This document shows positions 24,040-32,614 of a stretch of DNA of 64,000 bases, one piece after another. The notes below the pieces were generated by a model. That model worked only from the letters and a program-made list of their open reading frames with translations, was not told the DNA's origin and made no database searches. The position numbers were made by a program, and so were the translations under genes. This DNA comes from Sinomonas terrae (lineage in GTDB: Bacteria > Actinomycetota > Actinomycetes > Actinomycetales > Micrococcaceae), in assembly GCF_022539255.1 (NCBI RefSeq), contig NZ_JAKZBV010000001.1:2232001-2296000 (forward strand). The letters run 5' to 3'. The first letter of the stretch is position 1; the number at the start of each line of letters is the position of its first letter.

Positions 24040-25676
24040 TGGCGTTCTTGGACACGGCCTGGCGGAGCGTGCTGGAGGGATTCTTCATGTTCTGGGGGAC
24101 GCTGTGGGCGCTCGTGCTGGGCTTCACGCTCTCCGGGGCGGTGCAGGCCTTCGTCTCCCGCCGGGAGATGCAGAAGGCGATGGGCGACCACCGCCCCGCC
24201 ACGGTGGTGCGCACGGGCCTGCTGGGCGCGGCGTCCTCGAGCTGCTCCTACGCCGCCGCTGCACTGGCGAAGTCGCTGTTCCAGCGCGGGGCCGACTTCA
24301 CCACCTCGATGGTGTTCATGCTCGCCTCGACGAACCTGGTCGTCGAGCTCGGTCTCGTGCTGTGGCTGCTTGCCGGGTGGCAGTTCGCCCTCGCCGAGTT
24401 CGTCGGAGGGGCGATCATGATCGCCCTTTTCGTCCTGATCGCCCCCCGCGTCTTCCCCGCCTCCGAGCTGGAGGCGGCACGGGCCCGCCTCGCGGAGCGC
24501 GCCGCCGCCCAGGGCAGCCCCGATGAGGCCGACGAGGCCGAGCGGCACGGCAAGGGGCTGTGGGCGAGGATGCGGTCAGTGTCCGGGTGGGCGGACGCCG
24601 CCGGGTACGCGGTCTCGGACGCGACCATGCTCCGCCGCGAGCTGCTCATCGGCTACCTCGTCGCCGGGATCCTGGCCGTCGCCGTACCGCCTGCTGTCTA
24701 CTCGGCGCTGTTCTTCCCCGGCCATGGGCTCCTCACCGACGCCTGGGACGCCCTCGTCGGCCCGCTCGTGGCGTTCGCCAGCTTCGTCTGCTCGATCGGC
24801 AACGTCCCGTTGGCTGCGGCCCTGTACAGGGGCGGGCTCGGCTTCGGCGGCACGGTCGCCTTCGTTTTCGCCGACCTGATCGCCTTCCCGCTGGTCGCCG
24901 TCTACGCCAAGCTCTATGGCCGGCGCATCGCCGTGCGAGTCTTCCTGTCCTTCTGGGCGGTGATGAGCGCCGCGGGCCTGGCCACCGACCTGCTCTTCCG
25001 CGGCCTCGGCATCGCTGCCCCGGCCCGCCCCGCCGAGATCGTCCCGGCCCGGTTCGAGTGGAACTACACGGCCTGGCTGAACCTGGCCGCGATCGCCGCA
25101 GCAGTGGTGCTCTACTGGCTCTACCGCGGGCGGGACCGTTTCGGCACCGCCGGGCGGTACGCGAAGGACCCCGTGTGCGGGATGCAGGTCGAGAAGGCCC
25201 ACGCCCCCGCCACCCACACCCATGCCGGGCACATGTACTGGTTCTGTTCGGACCGCTGCCACGAGAAGTTCACCGCAGACCCGGACCACTACGCCGCAGA
25301 ACCCGGCAGCGAGCCCATGGGCACCGAGGACGCCTCGCCGCCGATCGCGGTGGACCCGGTGTGCGGGATGCGTGTGGACCCCGGGAACCCCGGCGGGGGA
25401 ACCCTCGCCCACGACGGCACTGAATACGCCTTTTGCTCGCCCGGGTGCAGGGAGGCCTTCGCCAGGGACCCCCAGGCCTACCTCGGTGCCGACGGCGGCA
25501 GCCCCAGCCATGGGGGCCCGGCCGTCCGCGATCCGGTGTGCGGGATGGAAGTCGACTCCGAGCACGCAGCGGCCCGTTGCCAGCACGAGGGACGGGAGCA
25601 TCTCTTCTGCTCCACCGGCTGCCGTGACGCCTTCGCCGCTCGGCCGCACGAATTCTCCCAAGGGCACAGGGGCTGA
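24039..25676 (+). CDS. Permease (ArsP/DUF318-like) fused to three YHS metal-binding domains
   Basis: The first about 340 residues hold two blocks of hydrophobic helices separated by a charged linker. They include GAASSSCSYAAAALAKSLFQ and CSIGNVPLAAALYRGG, patterns of the DUF318/ArsP permease family, which exports organoarsenicals or other toxicants. The C-terminal 180 residues contain three YHS domains, recognised by DPVCGM repeated three times and by FCSDRCHEKF, FCSPGCREAF and FCSTGCRDAF. YHS domains bind metals, and in copper and silver resistance proteins they serve as acceptors. The likely role is export of a metal or metalloid. The start at ATG 24039 is preceded by AAAGGGAG. Confidence 0.85.
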   Translation: MAFLDTAWRSVLEGFFMFWGTLWALVLGFTLSGAVQAFVSRREMQKAMGDHRPATVVRTGLLGAASSSCSYAAAALAKSLFQRGADFTTSMVFMLASTNLVVELGLVLWLLAGWQFALAEFVGGAIMIALFVLIAPRVFPASELEAARARLAERAAAQGSPDEADEAERHGKGLWARMRSVSGWADAAGYAVSDATMLRRELLIGYLVAGILAVAVPPAVYSALFFPGHGLLTDAWDALVGPLVAFASFVCSIGNVPLAAALYRGGLGFGGTVAFVFADLIAFPLVAVYAKLYGRRIAVRVFLSFWAVMSAAGLATDLLFRGLGIAAPARPAEIVPARFEWNYTAWLNLAAIAAAVVLYWLYRGRDRFGTAGRYAKDPVCGMQVEKAHAPATHTHAGHMYWFCSDRCHEKFTADPDHYAAEPGSEPMGTEDASPPIAVDPVCGMRVDPGNPGGGTLAHDGTEYAFCSPGCREAFARDPQAYLGADGGSPSHGGPAVRDPVCGMEVDSEHAAARCQHEGREHLFCSTGCRDAFAARPHEFSQGHRG

Positions 25677-25704
25677 ATCCGGGGCGGCGTCCGCAGGGCA
25701 CTGC

Positions 25705-27075
25705 TCAGGGCGGGGAGCCCTGCCCAGGGCGTCCGCCGCGCGCGGCCGTGTGCATTGGGGCCCTCCGGCGCCGGATGACGGCGGCGCTTCCCCGCGACGG
25801 GACCAAGACCGTGCCCAGGAGTCTCGCCGTCTCGACGCAGGGCGAGGCCGGCGAGAGGGTGACTGCGCTGACCACCTCGGTGAGCACGGCCTCCATCTGC
25901 ACTGCCGCGAGCTCTGCGCCGAGGCAGTGGCGGCGCCCGCCGCCGAAGGGGACCCAGTTCCGTCCTCCCCGGTGGCGGGCGCCGAGGAAGCGGTCTGGCC
26001 GGAAGGCGTCTGGGGCGTCCACCCGCCCGTCGTTGTCGTGGACCAGCAGGGGCGCGACCACGACCAGCGTCCCGGCGGGGACGCGGAAGCCTGCGAGCTC
26101 CATCGGCGTGGTGAGCTCTCGGACCGCATCTAGGACGGGCGGACGCCAGCGCAGCACCTCCCGCACGAACGCGTCGAGGTGACGGGAGTCCTGCCCGTCA
26201 ACGGAGCCGGCGAGGAGCCGGGCGGCTCCCGGGTGGCGGGCGAGGCGCTCGAGCGCCCAGCCCAGTGCTGCGGCTGTGGTCTCGTAGCCTGCCAGCAGCA
26301 GGGCGGTCAGTTCGTCGTTCATCGCCTCCTGGCCGATGCGGGACCCGCTGTCCCGCTCGTGCCCGATGAGCAGCGAAAGCACGTCGCTGCCTCCAAGGGG
26401 CTCCGCCGAACGGCGGGCATCGATGATCGGTGCGAGGATGGCGTCCACCCGGGACTGGCGGCGCCGCGAGCGGCGCGAGAGCCAGGAGCGCACTGCGCCG
26501 TCGCCCACCGGCGACATCCAGGTCCGTGCCAGGGCGGATGGGCCGTTCATGCCGGTAATCGCACGATGCAGCCTCTGGACCGTCTCGGAGTCATCGATGC
26601 CCAGGACGGCGGTGGCCATCGTGGCGAAGACCACCTCCTGCATGCGGGGAAGCAGCGCAATCGGCCTTCCCTCTGCCCAGGTCCGGATCTCCCGCCTGGC
26701 GTTCTCGGCGGCGAGGGTCCGGAGCCGCTCCAGGCTCTCTCCGTGGAATGCCGGTCCCAGGAGGCGCCGGCGGTCCTGATGGGCGCTGCCGTCCTGCCGC
26801 AGGACGCAGGCGGGTCCGAGTACGGGCAGCACCCGCCCGGTCGCGGTGCCGGCCTCAGCCGCGCGCGGGTCGCTGAGGAGGGCCTGCCGCGCCGTCGAAG
26901 GATCGCCGAGGACCAGGATCGGCCCGACGGCCGGGAGCCTGACCGTGAAGGCGTCCCCGTGCCGCCTGGCCCACCTCCGCAGCTGCCCGACGGGGTCGTA
27001 CCAGAGCAGCACGTCCTGAATGAGCGCCGGCAGCCGGACGGCCGGGACCCTGCCGATGGATTGCGGTCGGCCCAT
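25705..27075 (-). CDS. Cytochrome P450
   Basis: The 456-aa protein has the P450 oxygen-binding I-helix (ALLLAGYETTAAALG), the ExxR pair in FVREVLRWRP and the haem-ligand loop FGGGRRHCLGAELA. The sequence resembles bacterial CYPs of the fatty-acid/terpenoid type (FHGESLERLR, DRRRLLGPAF). No ferredoxin or reductase gene is adjacent. It is the last gene of the minus-strand block that includes the radical SAM enzyme, and it starts close behind the small membrane protein gene, so it may be co-transcribed. An in-frame GTG at 27132 is an alternative start. Its 3' end faces the permease gene. Confidence 0.92.
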   Translation of the reverse strand: MGRPQSIGRVPAVRLPALIQDVLLWYDPVGQLRRWARRHGDAFTVRLPAVGPILVLGDPSTARQALLSDPRAAEAGTATGRVLPVLGPACVLRQDGSAHQDRRRLLGPAFHGESLERLRTLAAENARREIRTWAEGRPIALLPRMQEVVFATMATAVLGIDDSETVQRLHRAITGMNGPSALARTWMSPVGDGAVRSWLSRRSRRRQSRVDAILAPIIDARRSAEPLGGSDVLSLLIGHERDSGSRIGQEAMNDELTALLLAGYETTAAALGWALERLARHPGAARLLAGSVDGQDSRHLDAFVREVLRWRPPVLDAVRELTTPMELAGFRVPAGTLVVVAPLLVHDNDGRVDAPDAFRPDRFLGARHRGGRNWVPFGGGRRHCLGAELAAVQMEAVLTEVVSAVTLSPASPCVETARLLGTVLVPSRGSAAVIRRRRAPMHTAARGGRPGQGSPP

Positions 27076-27133
27076 GGGGAGGTGTCTCCGGACTCCGTTC
27101 AGGGCGCCGGCGCCCGCGCGCAGGCAGGGCACC

Positions 27134-27604
27134 CTAGGGTTCCAGTGCGCGCAGGACGGCGTCGGCGGCGATCGCGTAGCCCAGGTGCGGAAGGATGTCG
27201 CTGGCCCAGTCGGCCGCGGACCAGGTCCTGGGATCGGTGACCTTCAGCACGGTCATCGGCGCGTTGGCCGCGAGCAGGACCACACCGGTGGTTGCCGCGA
27301 TCCCCACTGCCCTTCCGGGCCTCCAGCCGAGGGCACGGGCGCCGGCGGCCAGGACGCCGGTGCCGACGCCCGCCGCGAGGCCCAGGAGCGGCCCGATCCC
27401 GGCGGCCCTGTTCTGCTGCTGCTCTTCGTCGCCGGGGATGTGCATGCCCACTGCACGGGCGAGGCGCCGGGCGGACTCCTCCGGGGTGCTGCTGGCGGGC
27501 CTGGCCCTGACGGCCATGTCCAGGTAGGTGATCGCGTTCAACACGGTGGTGCCGGCCGCCCCGGCCGCGGCCCCTGCAGCGACGGTCCGCAGGATGGCGT
27601 TCAT
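27134..27604 (-). CDS. Small membrane protein, function unknown
   Basis: The 156-aa protein begins MNAILRTVAAGAAAGAAGTT and has Gly/Ala-rich hydrophobic segments (GPLLGLAAGVGTGVLAAGA, GIAATTGVVLLAANAPM), suggesting three or four membrane helices. The Gly-rich start resembles glycine-zipper membrane proteins. Residues 40-60 are polar. The ATG at 27604 has AGGAGA upstream. It lies between the OpuAC-type lipoprotein and P450 genes on the same strand. I do not recognise a named family. Confidence 0.72.
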   Translation of the reverse strand: MNAILRTVAAGAAAGAAGTTVLNAITYLDMAVRARPASSTPEESARRLARAVGMHIPGDEEQQQNRAAGIGPLLGLAAGVGTGVLAAGARALGWRPGRAVGIAATTGVVLLAANAPMTVLKVTDPRTWSAADWASDILPHLGYAIAADAVLRALEP

Positions 27605-27696
27605 CGTCTTCTCCTCTCGCCTGAAGGCCCACACAGCCGCGCCCCCGCGGTGATCGGGCCCGTCTCCCCAGGACCCAAATGGCTGCCCCGGACTCC

Positions 27697-28632
27697 TCAG
27701 CCGGCGAGCCCCTTCTCCTTCAGCCACGCGTCCGCGGCAGCCTTCGGGTCCTGCTTGGCGCTGCCCGAGACCTCCTCGTTGAGCTTGACGAGGTCCGCCG
27801 TGGTCAGCGTCGCCTGGACCTTGTCCAGCACGCCCTTCGCCTTGTCGTTGACCCGGTCGGTGCGCACGAGGGGCACGACCTGCTGGGCGGCGAAGTCGTT
27901 CTGCGGATCCTCGAGCGTCACGAGGTGGTTCTGGGAGGTGAGCGGCGAGGTCGTGAACACGTCCGCGGCCTGGATCTGGTTGTCCAAAAGCGCCTTGATG
28001 GTCACGGGGCCGCCGCCATCGCTGAGAGGGACGAACTGCTTCGGCGTGCAGCCGTACTTGGCCTTGAGCCCGGGCAGGCCCTGCGGGCGGTCCTTCGCCT
28101 CGGGCGGCATGCCGAGGGCGATCTGGTCGCAGACCTTCCCGAGGTCGGCCAGCGTCTTGAGGCTGTACTTGTCCGCAGTGGCCTGGGTGACCACGATGGA
28201 GTCCTTGTCCTCCGCGTTGGCGGCATCCAGGACGGCGAGCCCCTTGGGGGTCACGGCGGGGAGCGCCTGCATGACGTCCGCCGCGCTCACGGCGGTGGCG
28301 TTCTTGTCGAAGTAGCGCAGGAGGTTGCCCGAGTAGTCCGGGACGAGGTCGATGGAGCCGTCCTGGAGCGCCTTGACGTACACCTCGCGGGAGCCGATCC
28401 CGGTCTTCGTGGTCGCCTGCACGCCGGCGCCGTTGAGCGCCCCGGCGTAGACGTCGGCGAGGATCTCGCTCTCGGTGAAGTTGGCCGAGCCCACCACGAT
28501 CGGGCCGCCCGCGACGGCCTGGCCGGAGGCGGGGGCCGTGGAGAGGGGGCTGCTCGACCCGCCGCACGCGGACAGGACGAGGGCTGCAACGGGCACGGCC
28601 GCGAGGGCGGCTAGGCGTGTAGAGATGGTCAC
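27697..28632 (-). CDS. OpuAC/ProX-type substrate-binding lipoprotein
   Basis: A lipoprotein signal peptide (VPVAALVLSACGGSSS, lipobox LSAC) is followed by a periplasmic-binding-protein fold of the glycine betaine/choline class: VGSANFTESEILADVYAGAL, TGIGSREVYVKALQDG, LVPDYSGNLLRYF and VFTTSPLT. These normally deliver quaternary amines to an OpuC/ProU ABC transporter, but no permease or ATPase gene is present on the element. It starts at GTG 28632 with AGGAGG and overlaps the methyltransferase stop by 4 bp. It may act as a free binding protein or borrow a host transporter. Confidence 0.88.
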   Translation of the reverse strand: MTISTRLAALAAVPVAALVLSACGGSSSPLSTAPASGQAVAGGPIVVGSANFTESEILADVYAGALNGAGVQATTKTGIGSREVYVKALQDGSIDLVPDYSGNLLRYFDKNATAVSAADVMQALPAVTPKGLAVLDAANAEDKDSIVVTQATADKYSLKTLADLGKVCDQIALGMPPEAKDRPQGLPGLKAKYGCTPKQFVPLSDGGGPVTIKALLDNQIQAADVFTTSPLTSQNHLVTLEDPQNDFAAQQVVPLVRTDRVNDKAKGVLDKVQATLTTADLVKLNEEVSGSAKQDPKAAADAWLKEKGLAG

Positions 28633-29495
28633 GGGCGGGTTCCTCCTGCGGTCGGGCGGCTGGGCTGGGTCGTGCTCGTCTGGGGTTTGCGGGCGGTGAT
28701 GAGGCTGTAGCCGATCGTGCCGGAGCTGATCTCGGCCCGCACTGTGCGGGCGTACGGGCGCACGGCCGCGGGTTCGATGCCGGCCGAGGCGAGTGCGTCC
28801 GGGGCCGCCATGGCCAGGACGGCGAGGCGGGCCTCGATCTGGTCGAGCATCCGGGCGATGGCGGGGCTCTGGTCCTCTGGGCGGTCGGCGGCGAGCCCTG
28901 CCGCTTCGAGCAGCCCGGCGTAGCCTTCGGGGCTTCGGGCGTCGGCGATGCAGGCGACCCATGCGGCCATCCCGGTCAGGGGCTCGGGGAGGCGGCCCCC
29001 GCGGACGGTGACGTCGGTGATCCCGGCTTTGCCTCCGGGGACGAGGACGCGGGCGAATTCGGCTGCGGCGCGGGACTTGTCCGGGAAGGTGCAGAGGGCG
29101 CACTCGCATACGAGCGCGTCGAACGATCCGTCCTCGAACGGGAGGTCCTCGGCGTCCGCGACCGAGAAGGTCGCCAGATGGCCCAGGCCTTCCCGGGCTG
29201 CTGCCGACCTCGCCTGCTCGACCTGCCGGGCACCGAGGTCGATCCCGGCCACGGTGCAGCCGAACTCCCTGGCGAGCAGCAGCGCCGTCGTTCCCTGCCC
29301 GGAGGCGACGTCCAGCACCCGGGTCCCGGGTCCGAGGCCCAGGGCGCGGGCGAGGCGGCGGGTGAGCGCCGCGCCGCCGGGGTGGTAGCTCGGCCCCAGC
29401 AGCAGCGCGACCGCGTCGGCGCCGTACCCGGCGGCGCAGCAGGCCTTCGCGGCCTCCGGGTCGGCGGCGGGCAGCTGCCCGCCGGGGGTCGTCAT
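28629..29495 (-). CDS. Class I SAM methyltransferase resembling ArsM
   Basis: The 288-aa protein has the SAM-binding motif RVLDVASGQGTTALLLA near residue 60 and GIDLGARQ. The segment CECALCTFPDKSRAAAEF aligns with the Cys-containing region of arsenite methyltransferases. A vicinal Cys pair occurs at residues 19-20. ArsM enzymes bind As(III) through conserved cysteines, so a metalloid or thiol substrate is possible but not shown. The start overlaps the radical SAM stop by 4 bp and the stop overlaps the lipoprotein start by 4 bp, so all three are translationally coupled. Confidence 0.85.
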   Translation of the reverse strand: MTTPGGQLPAADPEAAKACCAAGYGADAVALLLGPSYHPGGAALTRRLARALGLGPGTRVLDVASGQGTTALLLAREFGCTVAGIDLGARQVEQARSAAAREGLGHLATFSVADAEDLPFEDGSFDALVCECALCTFPDKSRAAAEFARVLVPGGKAGITDVTVRGGRLPEPLTGMAAWVACIADARSPEGYAGLLEAAGLAADRPEDQSPAIARMLDQIEARLAVLAMAAPDALASAGIEPAAVRPYARTVRAEISSGTIGYSLITARKPQTSTTQPSRPTAGGTRP

Positions 29496-31102
29496 CGGCG
29501 CACCGCCGGCATCCCCAGGTTCGTCTGGGACGGGTGGCTCCCTGTCCCCGCTCCGTCGGCTGAGGGCCGTCCGCCGTCGGCGGCGGTCTTGGACCCGTAC
29601 GGTGTCGGGGCGAGGAGGTGCTGGATGCCGGCGGCGTTGGGGGCGACGTCGGCGACCGCGACACCGGACATCTGGGAGCGGACCTGTTCGCGGTAGCCGA
29701 CCGAGTTGTAGGCGCAGAACGGGATGAGCCTCCCGTCGGGGGTGATCTCCTCGACGCAGCACTTCATGAGCTGCTTGACGTTGAGGGTGTAGGGGTCCTG
29801 AAAGTCCTGGACGACGATCATGAACGCCTTCTCTCCCAGGTCCTGGGCGGCGGCGGGGAGGTCGATGCCGCAGCTGGCGCATTCGAGCTCCGCGGCCGTG
29901 GTCGCCAGGCTCCGGGCGGTGGTGTCGGAGCCCATGCCGGCCGACGCGCTCCAGAGGGCCTCGAGCGCGGCGCGGACATCGGGGTCGGGCAGGACCCGGT
30001 TGGTGACGTAGTCCATGTACTCGTCGAGGTCGATCAGCCGCGGGATCGGCACCACGTTGGTCCCCTCCTCGGTCCTGTCCACCAGGAGGTAGGTGATGGA
30101 GCGGCAGGTCGGGAAGCAGCACGGGACGGGGAAGAAGTCCTCGGGGACGAACCAGTCCGAGCACTGCTCGGCCACGAGCCGGATCACGTCCGGGTTGGTG
30201 AGCCGGTTCAGCGGGTCGAACTCGTGGTGGCGCCCGGAGTGGGTGACCGGCTGGAAGGCGACCGAGCGGACCGCGGGGTGCTCGATGCCGAACCGGACGA
30301 TGTCCCCGACCTCGTGCTCGTTCAGCCCCCGTTCGACGGCCGCGACCAGGGTGACCGGGAGTCCTGCCTCGGCGCAGTTGTCCAGGGCGCGGCGCTTGCG
30401 CTCTAGGAGGTTCTTCCCCCGCAGGGCGAGATGGGTCTGCTCGTCGAATCCGTCGAACTGCAGGTAGACGCTCACGGTCTTCCCGGGCCTGCGGTTGCGC
30501 TCCCCGAGCGCGGCGACGAAAGCCTTGTCTGTGGCGAGGCGGATCCCGTTGGTGTTCAGGGTGACGGTGCGGATGGGACGCTCCTGGGCGAGGTCGATGA
30601 AGGCCAGGATGTCCCTGTGGATGGTCGGCTCCCCGCCGGAGAGCATGACGACCTCGGGCTCGCCCTCGGCGGCGACGAACGCGTCCAGCATGGTGGCGCA
30701 CTGCTCCCGGGTGATCGAGTAGCCGTCGGGCTGGTGGCCGGAGTCCGCGAAGCAGATGGGGCAGTCGAGGTTGCAGCCGGTGTTGACCTCGATGATGCCC
30801 AGGCAGGCGTGCTGCTTGTGCGCCGGGCACAGGCCGCAGTCGCTGGGGCAGCCCTCGGCGACCTCGGTCTGCGTGGTCAGGGGCAGGGTGCCGGGCTTGT
30901 TGTACTTGCCCGAGGAGAGGTAGGCCTCGGCGTCGCTGTAGACGAGCGCCTCGAACTCGCCGTGCTCCCGGCAGCGCTTGCGGAGGTAGACCTTCCCCTC
31001 GCGGATGTTGACCTCGGCGTCCAGAACGGTCTTGCAGACCGGGCAGATGCTCTTGGTGTACTCGACGAAGACTTCGCTGCGGGTCGTGCGTTCGATGCTC
31101 AT
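29492..31102 (-). CDS. Radical SAM enzyme of the MJ0619/tetraether-synthase-like family
   Basis: The 536-aa protein has the radical SAM cluster motif C110-x3-C114-x2-C117 (GCNLDCPICFA). It is preceded by a Cys-rich N-terminal module, C20-x2-C23, C44-x2-H47, C85-x3-C89-x2-C92 and C100, the layout of MJ0619-type radical SAM methylases and archaeal tetraether lipid synthases. A further C-terminal set (CASC, KCCVEE, FCAYN) could hold another cluster. Known relatives methylate pterins or join lipid chains. The substrate here is unknown. It is coupled by 4-bp overlaps to the MerT-like gene upstream and the methyltransferase gene downstream. Confidence 0.87.
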   Translation of the reverse strand: MSIERTTRSEVFVEYTKSICPVCKTVLDAEVNIREGKVYLRKRCREHGEFEALVYSDAEAYLSSGKYNKPGTLPLTTQTEVAEGCPSDCGLCPAHKQHACLGIIEVNTGCNLDCPICFADSGHQPDGYSITREQCATMLDAFVAAEGEPEVVMLSGGEPTIHRDILAFIDLAQERPIRTVTLNTNGIRLATDKAFVAALGERNRRPGKTVSVYLQFDGFDEQTHLALRGKNLLERKRRALDNCAEAGLPVTLVAAVERGLNEHEVGDIVRFGIEHPAVRSVAFQPVTHSGRHHEFDPLNRLTNPDVIRLVAEQCSDWFVPEDFFPVPCCFPTCRSITYLLVDRTEEGTNVVPIPRLIDLDEYMDYVTNRVLPDPDVRAALEALWSASAGMGSDTTARSLATTAAELECASCGIDLPAAAQDLGEKAFMIVVQDFQDPYTLNVKQLMKCCVEEITPDGRLIPFCAYNSVGYREQVRSQMSGVAVADVAPNAAGIQHLLAPTPYGSKTAADGGRPSADGAGTGSHPSQTNLGMPAVRR

Positions 31103-31494
31103 GAGGCGAGGTTTCCTAACCAGGTCGTGATCCAGTACAGGGCGGTGTAGGTGGCCAGGCCCGCGGCGAGGGCGGCGGCGATGCCCTTCCATGCGGCGCG
31201 GACCCCCGTTCGGGTGCAGGCCCGGCGGCGGCGGAGGATCCACCAGACCAGGCCCGCGGTCACGGCGAGGCCGGCGATGCGGAAGGCCCAGCTCCAGCTG
31301 TCATAGAGGTCCGTAGCGAGCGCGAAGGCCGTGGCTGCGCTCATCGCGCCGGCCAGGGCCAGGACCGTGGGACCGACGCAGCACAGGATCGCGGCCACGC
31401 CGCCGGCTACCCCTGCCCACCACAGCCCCTTCCCCGGCGAGGGGGCGCGGGCGACGACGCGCTCGGCGGCGTCCGCCGCTCGGGGCCCGCTCAC
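31099..31494 (-). CDS. MerT-like small membrane protein
   Basis: The 131-aa protein has three predicted membrane helices. A vicinal Cys pair (residues 38-39, AAILCCVGPTVLALAG) lies in the first, which is the defining feature of MerT-type mercuric transporters. A further Cys is in RRACTRTG between helices 2 and 3. MerT takes up Hg(II) for reduction by MerA, which is also on this element but transcribed separately. The GTG start overlaps the DUF427 stop and the stop overlaps the radical SAM start, each by 4 bp. Transport of another soft metal is equally possible. Confidence 0.75.
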   Translation of the reverse strand: MSGPRAADAAERVVARAPSPGKGLWWAGVAGGVAAILCCVGPTVLALAGAMSAATAFALATDLYDSWSWAFRIAGLAVTAGLVWWILRRRRACTRTGVRAAWKGIAAALAAGLATYTALYWITTWLGNLAS

Positions 31495-31811
31495 CTGGCG
31501 TCTTCCCGGACGGTGATCCCGGTGCCCTGCTCGAAGGCGACCATGCCCTTGATCCGGCGGGCCAGCGGGGAGGGCTTCGGGTAGGACCACGCGGCGTTGG
31601 GCAGGCGGATGCCGTCGACGGTGGCGTGGTGGTAGCGGGCGATGCCCTTCCAGAAGCACAGGGTCCGCAGTCGGCTGTCCGAGAGGACGCCGGACCGGAG
31701 GGAGTCGGGAGGGAAGTAGAAGTTGCCCTCCAGGAACACAGTGTGCCCGGAACGGGCGATGCAGGTCTCCCCGTACCAGGCGGTGACCGTGGGCTGCGCT
31801 TCGGGTGCCAC
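31491..31811 (-). CDS. DUF427-domain protein (first copy)
   Basis: The 106-aa protein has the DUF427 pattern: AWYGETCIARSGHTVFLEGN, YFPPDSL, LCFWKGIARYH and NAAWSYPKPSP near the end. DUF427 proteins are small beta-rich proteins of unknown function common in actinobacteria. I chose the GTG at 31811, which has AGGAGA upstream. An ATG at 31826 overlapping the regulator stop is the alternative. Two further DUF427 genes on this element (36704 and 39523) suggest it is a core component of the cargo. Confidence 0.85.
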   Translation of the reverse strand: MAPEAQPTVTAWYGETCIARSGHTVFLEGNFYFPPDSLRSGVLSDSRLRTLCFWKGIARYHHATVDGIRLPNAAWSYPKPSPLARRIKGMVAFEQGTGITVREDAR

Positions 31812-31822
31812 GGGGTCTCCTC

Positions 31823-32614
31823 TCATGCGGTGCCGCGGGCGATGGCCCGCAGCCTGACGGGGTCGATGAGGGTGATCCGTCCCCGGCCCTGGCGGATGAG
31901 GCCTCGGGAGGCGAAGTCGGAGAGGATCTTGCTCGTTGCCTCGCGGGTGGCGCCCAGGAGTCCTGCGACCTGCTCGTGGGTGAGCCGGATGGTGGGGGCG
32001 CGCCCGAACCGGGCCGAGGAGGGCCATTGGGCCATGCCGAGCAGGGTCGAGGCGACCCGGGCGGGCAGGGGGCGCAGGGCCAGGTCGGAGAGGCGGCCTT
32101 CGAGCTCGGCGACGCGTTCGCCCAGCAGCCGGGAGATCCGCACGGCGATGCGGGGGTCGGAGAGCAGGAACCGCTCGACGTCCTCCACGCCGAGGTGGCA
32201 GACCATGGAGTCCTCGATGGCCTCGGCATAGCTGTCGTACATGCGCTGGCCGACCAGGACCATCTCCCCGAACACCGCGCCGGGTTCGAGGATTGCCATG
32301 GTCAGGGCCTTGCCGTCCTCGGCCACGCGGAACACCCGCACTCGCCCGGTCTTGAGGATGAACAGGGCCTTGACCGGCTGGGCCTGGCTGTAGAGGAGCT
32401 CGCCGCGGCGGAAGAGCTTCGCGGGGGCCATCATGTCCATCTCGCGGATCTCTGCCGCGGACAGGTCGGCGAAGAGGTCCACTTCGTTCAGGCACGCGAA
32501 CGTTCCGCCGTCGGCCAGGAGGGCCTCCAGCGGGTCGGTCTCGCGCGCCTCCGGGGACCAGGGCTTGGCCTTGGCGGCCCCGGAGGCGAGCTCGTCACGG
32601 CACTCGTCGTTCAC
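31823..32614 (-). CDS. Crp/Fnr-family transcriptional regulator
   Basis: The 263-aa protein has a cyclic-nucleotide-binding-type beta barrel (SQAQPVKALFILKTGRVRVF, ILEPGAVFGEMVLVG), a long dimer helix and a C-terminal winged HTH. The recognition helix is GATREATSKILSDF. Its RE-x2-S-K pattern resembles CRP (RE-x2-x-R), in agreement with TGTG half-sites. The cysteines are too few and wrongly spaced for an FNR iron-sulfur cluster, so the signal is unclear. An extra N-terminal segment of about 40 residues precedes the barrel. It starts with GTG overlapping the stop of the membrane protein gene. Confidence 0.9.
   Translation of the reverse strand: MNDECRDELASGAAKAKPWSPEARETDPLEALLADGGTFACLNEVDLFADLSAAEIREMDMMAPAKLFRRGELLYSQAQPVKALFILKTGRVRVFRVAEDGKALTMAILEPGAVFGEMVLVGQRMYDSYAEAIEDSMVCHLGVEDVERFLLSDPRIAVRISRLLGERVAELEGRLSDLALRPLPARVASTLLGMAQWPSSARFGRAPTIRLTHEQVAGLLGATREATSKILSDFASRGLIRQGRGRITLIDPVRLRAIARGTA

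Noticed and set aside
31823..32614. FNR-type iron-sulfur oxygen sensor
   Set aside because: The regulator lacks the clustered N-terminal cysteines of FNR, so an oxygen-sensing role is not claimed despite FNR-like promoter positions.
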